Translations under genes and position numbers: made by a program
From: Bacteroidales bacterium
GTDB lineage: Bacteria > Bacteroidota > Bacteroidia > Bacteroidales > UBA932
Assembly (NCBI GenBank): GCA_017615135.1
Contig: JAGAAU010000098.1
Coordinates: 1-5,223, forward strand
Direction: 5' to 3'
DNA: 5,223 nucleotides
In this document: positions 1-5,223 of the stretch, piece after piece
How positions within the stretch are numbered: the first letter of the stretch is position 1
Layout: each line of letters starts with the position of its first letter
Notes under the pieces: generated by a model
Seen by the model: the letters and a program-made list of their open reading frames with translations, nothing else
Database searches by the model: none
What the model was told of the DNA's origin: nothing

Positions 1-2065
1 AAATGATCAGCCGTATGCTTTCCTCCATGGGATAGCAGGTCTCTTCCTTTATACCTATATTAATATCTCCCACTTTGGCCGAGAAACTGCAGGGTGCATA
101 CATCATGGCGGCAAAGCCTCCGTCCGGGCTTCGGTACCAGAGGTTCTGGGTGAATTTCGGCCAGGCCTGGTGCAGGTTGCACAGGCAGCAGGGATAGCCG
201 CAGAGTACTCCGAACAGCGATGCGGTGCCGTTATAGACTATATCGAAGTTGTGCGGGCCGCGGCATACATGTATCTGGTTTGCCTGCTGGAAGTACTGGT
301 GCTCGCGGAAATCGTCGGAATTCTGGGCCGGGAGAGCGTTGAAAGCCACTCTCTCAAGATGCTCGGCCATTCCCACCATGCCCGTTACCTTCAGCATTTC
401 CTCCATGGAGTACATGAGTTCCACCGCAGAACAGAGTTCGCTGCCCTGTACGGGGTTGTTGCCGTGAAGGGCTTCGTCTCCTCCGTACATGCCCACGGGC
501 CAGCCGTTATGCAGCCGCATCTGCTTGTTGCAGCGTGCCATGGCGTCCAGAAAACGCTGTTCAGGCCGCACCTGCCAGTATATAACCGGTTCTTTCAAGC
601 CTTGAGCCAGGTTAACGCAGTGAATGCTGCCCAGCTTTGCAAGGTCGTCCGATTCCAGAAACATTCCGGTAAAATCCCAGCCCTGCCTGTGCAGGATGTC
701 ACAGAGTTCCAGAAGATAGCTCTCTCCGGTCTTGTTGTAGAGCCAGAGGGCGGCAATCATATTGTCCGCAGCGCGGAATTCGGCCCAGCGTGTCCAGTTT
801 CCAAGAGGTTTTTCCGGAAGGGTGCGCAGCTGATAGCGGAAATATTTGTCCATGAACTGTATCACCCGTTCGTCGCCGGTGGCGTTATGGTACTGCATGA
901 GTATCTTCAGGACAACCATTCTGGGCCACCAGTCCAGGGAATTGCTGCGCTGTATGCCCGCTTCCCTGGGATAGTCTTTCCGGGGGCCGAACTGCCCGTC
1001 TTCGGTCTGGGATGCGAGCGTCCACTCCACCCAGCGCTGAGCCTTGGCCTTCAGGGCTGCATCGTCCAGTATATATGCCATCGGCAGAAGCCCGTCTATC
1101 CAGTAAGGGCCGCGCTCCCACTGGTCTCCGTCTCCTCCCAGCCAGCCGTTGCGCTCCCCGCAAACCTGCGGATAAATCTCGTCCAGAGACGCCGTAATGC
1201 CGTCGCGCTGCCTCTTCAGCATTTCCAGCAGCCATCCTTCCGCCTTTATGCTCCCGAGCGGGAGTTCTTCAAAAGCCCTGTTGAGCTTGCCGGTCCCGCA
1301 AAGAACGGGGCTGGCGGCAACTTCTCCTGCCAGCTGTTTAAGATTCAGATAAATTCTGGTGAAAAGGCTGTCGTCTCCCACGGCCAGGCGCTCAGGATGG
1401 AACTGGAAGGCCGCTATGGGCAGTACGTCGCTCTCGAATGCCTCTACAATGCCGTCCGGGCTAACCGCACTCACCTTGAACTGAGGTGCAATGTCTTTAA
1501 CCGCCTGATGGTGGGAAGTGTTCACGAACAGACTGTCTGCCTGCAGAAGGGATTGCAGTCTGGTGCCTTTTACGAGTCTGATGGGGTGCCCTTCGGGGGA
1601 GCGGTGATCCAGGCTGGAAGGCAGCTGGGAAGGAATGTCCTGCCAGAGGGTTCCTCCAAAGTACACGTTGAGTACCTGCAAACCGCGGCAGGTGCCTATG
1701 ATGGGCTTTCCCTGCTTCAGTGCTTCCTCGATTACGCGGAATTCAAAGCTGTCGCGCCGGTCGTTTACCGTGCCGAGATACACCGAAGGCTGCTCGCCGA
1801 AGTAGGACGGATTGATGTCCTCCCCGCCGGTAAGGAACACCAGGTCTACCGATGAAATTTCAGATGCAAGCAGTTTTGAATCAGGCGTGTCCGGGATTAC
1901 TACCACCGAATTCCCGCCACGGTGAAGGGCTTTCAGATAATTCGGTTCGCCCTCAGCACTTCCAGAAGAGGGACATTTGTCCACTACTCCTACCTGCAAC
2001 TGGGCCGATGCGGGAATAGCGGCCAATAGCGCCAGGGCAAGCAGGAGAATTCTCAATTTCGTCAT
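1..2065 (-). CDS. Exported fusion: peptidase C26 (gamma-glutamyl hydrolase-like) + DUF1680/GH127-like glycosidase; C-terminus cut by window edge
   Basis: The frame is open from the ATG at 2065 to the window edge (688 codons, no stop). Residues 1-21 are a signal peptide. Residues ~23-245 form a class I amidotransferase-like C26 domain: LTGGEDINPSYFGE (80-93), nucleophile Cys126 in GTCRGLQ, SHHQA (184-188), and His223/Glu225 in FQFHPE complete the triad. From ~255 a DUF1680-type (alpha/alpha)6 glycosidase follows directly: LPLGSIKAEGW, LGGDGDQWERGPYW (309-322), HCVNLAQGLKEP (482-493), GGDEALHG (528-535), ELC (543-545), CCLCN (626-630). By comparison with HypBA1 (GH127), Glu543, Cys545, Cys626 and Cys627 would bind zinc, with Cys626 the nucleophile and Glu531 the acid/base. 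The family includes beta-L-arabinofuranosidases, but the substrate cannot be assigned. The C-terminal beta domains are outside the window. The start is fixed by an in-frame TGA five codons upstream (2080-2078) with no other start codon between. It overlaps gdhA by 4 nt. Domain calls are firm; physiological role is unknown. Confidence 0.88.
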   Translation of the reverse strand, partial: MTKLRILLLALALLAAIPASAQLQVGVVDKCPSSGSAEGEPNYLKALHRGGNSVVVIPDTPDSKLLASEISSVDLVFLTGGEDINPSYFGEQPSVYLGTVNDRRDSFEFRVIEEALKQGKPIIGTCRGLQVLNVYFGGTLWQDIPSQLPSSLDHRSPEGHPIRLVKGTRLQSLLQADSLFVNTSHHQAVKDIAPQFKVSAVSPDGIVEAFESDVLPIAAFQFHPERLAVGDDSLFTRIYLNLKQLAGEVAASPVLCGTGKLNRAFEELPLGSIKAEGWLLEMLKRQRDGITASLDEIYPQVCGERNGWLGGDGDQWERGPYWIDGLLPMAYILDDAALKAKAQRWVEWTLASQTEDGQFGPRKDYPREAGIQRSNSLDWWPRMVVLKILMQYHNATGDERVIQFMDKYFRYQLRTLPEKPLGNWTRWAEFRAADNMIAALWLYNKTGESYLLELCDILHRQGWDFTGMFLESDDLAKLGSIHCVNLAQGLKEPVIYWQVRPEQRFLDAMARCNKQMRLHNGWPVGMYGGDEALHGNNPVQGSELCSAVELMYSMEEMLKVTGMVGMAEHLERVAFNALPAQNSDDFREHQYFQQANQIHVCRGPHNFDIVYNGTASLFGVLCGYPCCLCNLHQAWPKFTQNLWYRSPDGGFAAMMYAPCSFSAKVGDINIGIKEETCYPMEESIRLII
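2003..2065 (-). other. Signal peptide of the C26-glycosidase fusion
   Basis: The first 21 residues have a short basic start (Lys3, Arg5), a Leu/Ala/Ile-rich hydrophobic core (6-17) and an Ala-Ser-Ala end that predicts signal peptidase I cleavage before Gln22. There is no cysteine at the cleavage site, so it is not a lipoprotein signal. The product should reach the periplasm or beyond. Known PuuD-type C26 enzymes are cytoplasmic, so export points to a different substrate pool. Confidence 0.85.
2062..2065 (-). other. ATGA stop/start overlap between gdhA and the downstream fusion gene
   Basis: On the minus strand the gdhA stop TGA (2064-2062) shares bases with the downstream ATG (2065-2063). 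Such 4-nt overlaps usually mean co-transcription and translational coupling by a terminating ribosome. I see no convincing Shine-Dalgarno sequence before the ATG, so coupling may be the main route of initiation. Confidence 0.85.
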
Positions 2066-3405
2066 ACTATACCCTGATCAAGCATCGCGCCGGCTACTTT
2101 CATGAATCCGGCAATATTGGCTCCCTTTACGTAATCTACGCTTCCATCCGGCTGCAGGCCGTATTTCACGCATGATTCGTGTATGGAATTCATTATGAAA
2201 TGCAGTTTTTCGTCCACTTCCTTGCCGCTCCAGTTGATGTGAGAGGCGTTCTGTGTCATTTCCAGACCCGATGTGGCCACTCCGCCTGCGTTTACCGCCT
2301 TTCCGGGAGCGAACAGAATGCCGTTTGCCTGGAAGAAGGCGATAGCCTCGGGCCGGCAGCCCATATTGGATACTTCGCAGCAGCACCAGCAGCCGTTTTC
2401 TTTCAGCTTGCGGGCGTCGGCTTCATCCAGCTCGTTCTGGAAGGCGCAGGGGAGAGCGATGTCGCAGGGGATATCCCAGGCCTTTCCGCCGGGGGTGAAC
2501 TTGCACCTGTCGGGGAATTTGGTTGCCATGTCTTCCACTTTGTCGCGGTTGGACGCGCGCATAACCAGCATATAATCGGTCATTTCGGGTGTGATGCCGT
2601 CCGGAATCTCGCAAACCCCGTCCGGCCCCGATATGGCGATAACCTTCGCTCCCAGCTGACTGGCTTTCTCCGCCGCTCCCCAGGCCACGTTCCCGAAGCC
2701 TGAGATGGCAATGCGATGGTCCTTAACGTCCTTGCCTATTCGATGCAGCAGGTTCTGAGTAAAGTAAAGGGCGCCGTAGCCGGTAGCCTGAGGCCTCAGA
2801 ATCGAGCCTCCCCAGTTGACTCCCTTGCCGGTAAGCACTCCAGTATTGTATTCCCGCGCGAGTTTCTTGTACATACCGTACATGTAGCCGATTTCCCGGC
2901 CGCCCACGCCGACATCTCCGGCAGGAATGTCCTGATCCGGCCCTATGCACTGCCAAAGCTCAGTCATGAACGCCTGACAGAAACGCATTATCTCTTCTTC
3001 GCTCTTACCCTTGGGATCGAAGTCCGCACCGCCCTTGGCACCGCCCATCGGAAGGGTAGTGAGAGCATTTTTGAAAGTCTGCTCGAATCCGAGGAATTTC
3101 AGCATGGAGAGAGATGTAGACCTGTGGAAGCGCAGACCACCCTTATAGGGGCCGATTGCGCTGTTGAACTGAACCCTCCATCCGGTGTTCGTACGTACCG
3201 TCCCAGAATCGTCTACCCAGGTAACGCGGAAACTGAACACCCTGTCCGGCTCCACCATCCGTTCCACTATCTTTGCCTTCTCGAATTCCGGGTGCCGGTT
3301 GTAAATATCTTCAACCGATTCAAGCACCTCTTGCACCGCCTGGAGGTATTCCACCTCTCCGGGGTACTTAGCGCGCAGCCGCGCCATTATTTCCGTCGTC
3401 TTCAT
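2062..3405 (-). CDS. gdhA: Glutamate dehydrogenase (hexameric bacterial type, probably NAD-preferring)
   Basis: Cytoplasmic enzyme interconverting L-glutamate with 2-oxoglutarate plus ammonia. The 447-residue length is normal for the 50-kDa hexameric family. The N-terminal substrate domain has GPYKGG (Lys88), FKNALT (Lys112), PMGGAKGG with the probable catalytic Lys124, and AGDVGVGGREIGY with Asp164. The Rossmann domain has GFGNVA (236-241). Ser379 in GGVATSG completes the glutamate site. These correspond to Lys89, Lys113, Lys125, Asp165 and Ser380 of Clostridium symbiosum GDH, all shifted by one. Phe237, Pro261 and Asp262 match that NAD enzyme's coenzyme residues, whereas NADP enzymes such as E. 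coli GdhA have Ser at the first two; NAD preference is therefore inferred, and dual use is possible. An unusual cysteine cluster lies at 339-350. It follows carB by 15 nt and overlaps the next gene. The ATG start aligns with the family N-terminus. Automatic annotation may call it NADP-specific. Confidence 0.96.
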   Translation of the reverse strand: MKTTEIMARLRAKYPGEVEYLQAVQEVLESVEDIYNRHPEFEKAKIVERMVEPDRVFSFRVTWVDDSGTVRTNTGWRVQFNSAIGPYKGGLRFHRSTSLSMLKFLGFEQTFKNALTTLPMGGAKGGADFDPKGKSEEEIMRFCQAFMTELWQCIGPDQDIPAGDVGVGGREIGYMYGMYKKLAREYNTGVLTGKGVNWGGSILRPQATGYGALYFTQNLLHRIGKDVKDHRIAISGFGNVAWGAAEKASQLGAKVIAISGPDGVCEIPDGITPEMTDYMLVMRASNRDKVEDMATKFPDRCKFTPGGKAWDIPCDIALPCAFQNELDEADARKLKENGCWCCCEVSNMGCRPEAIAFFQANGILFAPGKAVNAGGVATSGLEMTQNASHINWSGKEVDEKLHFIMNSIHESCVKYGLQPDGSVDYVKGANIAGFMKVAGAMLDQGIV

Positions 3406-3420
3406 TATTGGTTTTAGTTG
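3406..3420 (-). other. carB-gdhA spacer / gdhA translation initiation region without Shine-Dalgarno
   Basis: The spacer reads CAACTAAAACCAATA on the coding strand. It is A-rich, contains no GGAGG-like element, and is too short for a promoter or terminator. Leaderless-SD, A-rich initiation regions are typical of Bacteroidota. It supports co-transcription of gdhA with carB. Confidence 0.7.
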
Positions 3421-5223
3421 TTATTTATATTCATCCCATGATTTGATTTTAAGTTCAGAAGCTGGCAGGGAACAGAAGGCCGTGATGAAGGCAGTGGCCA
3501 GCCGTGCGTTGGTAATCAGCGGAACATTGAAGTCTACGGCAGCCCGGCGAACCTTGTAACCGTTGGTCAGCTCGTTGCGTGTAAAGTTCTTTGGTATGTT
3601 CACCACCAGATCTACCCGGTGCGTCCTGATGAGCTCCAGAGCCGGAGCGGCTTCGGTGGCGGATTCTGCGGAACTCTCTTCGTCCGGCCAGAGGGCCAGC
3701 TTGGCAGGTATGCCGTCTGCCTGGAGGTATGCGCAACTGCCGCGTGTGCCCCATATTTCATAGCCGCTCTGATGCAGCAGCCGGCAGGCATCCAGCAGGT
3801 CGGCTTTCTGGAGGGCGTCTCCGGAAGATATCAGCACGGCCTTCTTGGGAATCTGCATACCCACGGACAGCAGGGCCTTGAGCAGCGCTTCGTCGAAGTT
3901 GTCGCCTATACAGCCTACCTCGCCGGTAGAGGTCATGTCCACTCCGGAAACCGGATCGGCCTGGTTTAGACGGGCGAACGAGAACTGCGACGCTTTCACG
4001 CCAACGTATTCCAGCTCGAAGGCGTCTTTTGTGCAGGGGGCCGGCTTCATGCCCAGCATGGCTCTGGTTGCAAGGTCTATAAGGTTCTCTTTCAGTATCT
4101 TGGATACGAAGGGGAAACTTCTGGAAGCCCTCAGGTTGCACTCAATCACCTTGATATAAGACTGAGTTACCAGGAACTGGATGTTGAACGGTCCGGTTAT
4201 GTGCAGTTCGGAGGCAATGGCCGCGGCAATCTTGCGGATGCGTGCGGCGGTTACACCATAAATCTTCTGGGGAGGGAACTGTATGGTGGCGTCTCCGGAA
4301 TGTACCCCGGCAAACTCCACGTGCTCGGAAATTGCGTATGCCAGCAACTTGCCGGAATCGGCCACGGCATCGAATTCAACCTCCTTGCAGCGCTTCATGA
4401 AAGAAGAAATCACCACCGGGTGCTCTTCGGAGACTTCAACTGCCAGCTCTAGGAATTTTTCGAGGTCCTCTTTGCCGTAGCAGACGTTCATTGCCGCTCC
4501 GGAGAGTACGTAGGAAGGCCGCACGAGTACCGGGAATCCAACCTCGTCTACAAAGCGATAAACATCGTCCATGGTGGTAAGTTCACTCCAGCGCGGCTGG
4601 TCTATTCCGAGTTTATCCACCACCTGGGAGAATTTGTTCCGGTCTTCCGCACGGTCTATATCCACCGCGGAGGTGCCGAGTATATTCACCCCCTCCTGCA
4701 TCAGCGGCAGGGCGAGGTTGTTCGGAATCTGGCCTCCCATGCTAACTATCACTCCCTGAGGCTTTTGGAAGGCACATATTTCCAACACGCTTTCCAGACT
4801 CAACTCATCGAAGTAGAGCCGGTCGCAGATATCGTAATCGGTAGATACTGTCTCTGGATTATAATTGATCATCACCGTGCCGTATCCATTGGCTTTCAGG
4901 GTGTTAACCGCGCTGACGGAGCACCAGTCAAACTCTACGCTACTGCCTATGCGGTAAGCTCCGGAGCCCAGAACGGCCACTACCTTATCGGCAGAGTTAC
5001 CTTCCTGAATATCGCTGGAGGGCGCCCCGTAGCTGAGGTAGAGGTAATTGGTTTTGGCAGGATCGGCAGAGGCATGGGTGCGTATCTTCTTAACGGCGGG
5101 ATGCAGCCCGAGCGAGTGCCTCAAGGCGCGCACTTTAGCTTCCGAGGTGCCGAATACCCTCGCAATCTGTATATCGGAAAATCCCTGGCGTTTAGCCTTT
5201 TGGAGCAGGTCTGAGGGCAATCT
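3421..5223 (-). CDS. carB: Carbamoyl-phosphate synthase large subunit, C-terminal 600 residues (5' end outside window)
   Basis: CarB makes carbamoyl phosphate from bicarbonate, two ATP and glutamine-derived ammonia, feeding pyrimidine and arginine synthesis. The visible part, about 600 of the usual ~1,070 residues, starts within the central oligomerisation domain (to ~65). Next come the second pre-ATP-grasp and ATP-grasp units (~80-405): GSGAYRIGSSVEFDWC (86-101), NPETVSTDYD (122-131), RPSYVLSG (235-242), EFAGVHSGDA (303-312), and probable metal ligands Gln349, Glu361 and Asn363 in IECNLRASRSFPFVSK. Residues ~460-600 are the MGS-like allosteric domain. Of the E. coli ornithine-site acids Glu783, Asp791 and Glu892, the first two are kept (Glu303, Asp311), while the third aligns with Ala411. 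The sequence resembles eukaryotic CAD/CPS1 more than E. coli CarB. The TTG at 5220 is not the start, because the frame continues to the edge. carA and the N-terminal half should lie to the right. Confidence 0.97.
   Translation of the reverse strand, partial: RLPSDLLQKAKRQGFSDIQIARVFGTSEAKVRALRHSLGLHPAVKKIRTHASADPAKTNYLYLSYGAPSSDIQEGNSADKVVAVLGSGAYRIGSSVEFDWCSVSAVNTLKANGYGTVMINYNPETVSTDYDICDRLYFDELSLESVLEICAFQKPQGVIVSMGGQIPNNLALPLMQEGVNILGTSAVDIDRAEDRNKFSQVVDKLGIDQPRWSELTTMDDVYRFVDEVGFPVLVRPSYVLSGAAMNVCYGKEDLEKFLELAVEVSEEHPVVISSFMKRCKEVEFDAVADSGKLLAYAISEHVEFAGVHSGDATIQFPPQKIYGVTAARIRKIAAAIASELHITGPFNIQFLVTQSYIKVIECNLRASRSFPFVSKILKENLIDLATRAMLGMKPAPCTKDAFELEYVGVKASQFSFARLNQADPVSGVDMTSTGEVGCIGDNFDEALLKALLSVGMQIPKKAVLISSGDALQKADLLDACRLLHQSGYEIWGTRGSCAYLQADGIPAKLALWPDEESSAESATEAAPALELIRTHRVDLVVNIPKNFTRNELTNGYKVRRAAVDFNVPLITNARLATAFITAFCSLPASELKIKSWDEYK

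Noticed and set aside
1286..1348. Possible separate start for a stand-alone glycosidase gene at the domain junction
   Set aside because: There is no stop codon and no ATG in this stretch of the minus-strand frame, and the C26 domain runs into the glycosidase domain with a linker of only about ten residues, so two genes are not supported.
170..1855. 561-codon open reading frame on the plus strand
   Set aside because: It lies exactly antisense and codon-aligned to the fusion gene. In this register, plus-strand stops arise only from sense TTA, CTA or TCA codons, which the minus-strand gene does not use in this interval; the frame ends at 1853-1855 opposite sense Ser71 (TCA). Its translation shows no recognisable domain, while the minus-strand reading shows two complete catalytic motif sets.
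2716..3417. 233-codon plus-strand reading frame opposite gdhA
   Set aside because: It lies antisense to the conserved GDH N-terminal domain, shows no recognisable motif and has no upstream signals of its own.
3406..3420. Possible promoter or terminator between carB and gdhA
   Set aside because: Fifteen bases cannot hold a Bacteroidota -33/-7 promoter, and there is no hairpin or T-run.
4765..5214. 149-codon plus-strand reading frame opposite carB
   Set aside because: It is antisense to highly conserved CarB sequence and has no family resemblance; explained as a by-product of codon bias.
5218..5220. TTG as a possible start of a shorter CarB-like protein
   Set aside because: The frame continues upstream to the window edge (AGA at 5223-5221), and the sequence begins in the middle of the CarB oligomerisation domain, so this is an internal Leu codon.

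Overview
The window is almost entirely coding. It holds three genes, all on the minus strand and read in the order carB (5' part outside the window), gdhA, then a long gene that runs off the left edge. The gaps are 15 nt (carB to gdhA) and a 4-nt ATGA overlap (gdhA to the third gene), so the three look like one transcription unit. No RNA gene, insertion sequence, CRISPR array, terminator or intergenic region of any size is visible.

The organism is most likely a member of Bacteroidota, probably Bacteroidales (an Alistipes/Rikenellaceae-like gut lineage would fit). The reasons are the GDH and CarB sequence style, an A-rich gdhA leader without a Shine-Dalgarno sequence, a signal-peptide-bearing DUF1680/GH127-type enzyme, and a mid-range G+C that I judged by eye and did not count. 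The genus cannot be fixed from this window.

Right third (3421-5223): the C-terminal 600 residues of the carbamoyl-phosphate synthase large subunit, of a type resembling the eukaryotic CAD/CPS1 enzymes more than E. coli CarB. Middle (2062-3405): a complete hexameric-type glutamate dehydrogenase whose coenzyme-site residues match NAD-type enzymes. Left (1-2065): 688 residues of an uninterrupted reading frame, which I translated by hand. It encodes a signal peptide, a complete class I glutamine-amidotransferase-like peptidase C26 domain (gamma-glutamyl hydrolase type) and then a DUF1680/GH127-like glycosidase domain whose C-terminus lies outside the window. This exported C26-glycosidase fusion, apparently translationally coupled to gdhA, is the most unusual thing here.

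A possible common thread is glutamate, glutamine and ammonia. CarB consumes glutamine-derived ammonia, GDH interconverts glutamate with 2-oxoglutarate and ammonia, and a C26 hydrolase could release glutamate from gamma-glutamyl compounds outside the cytoplasm. That link is inference only.
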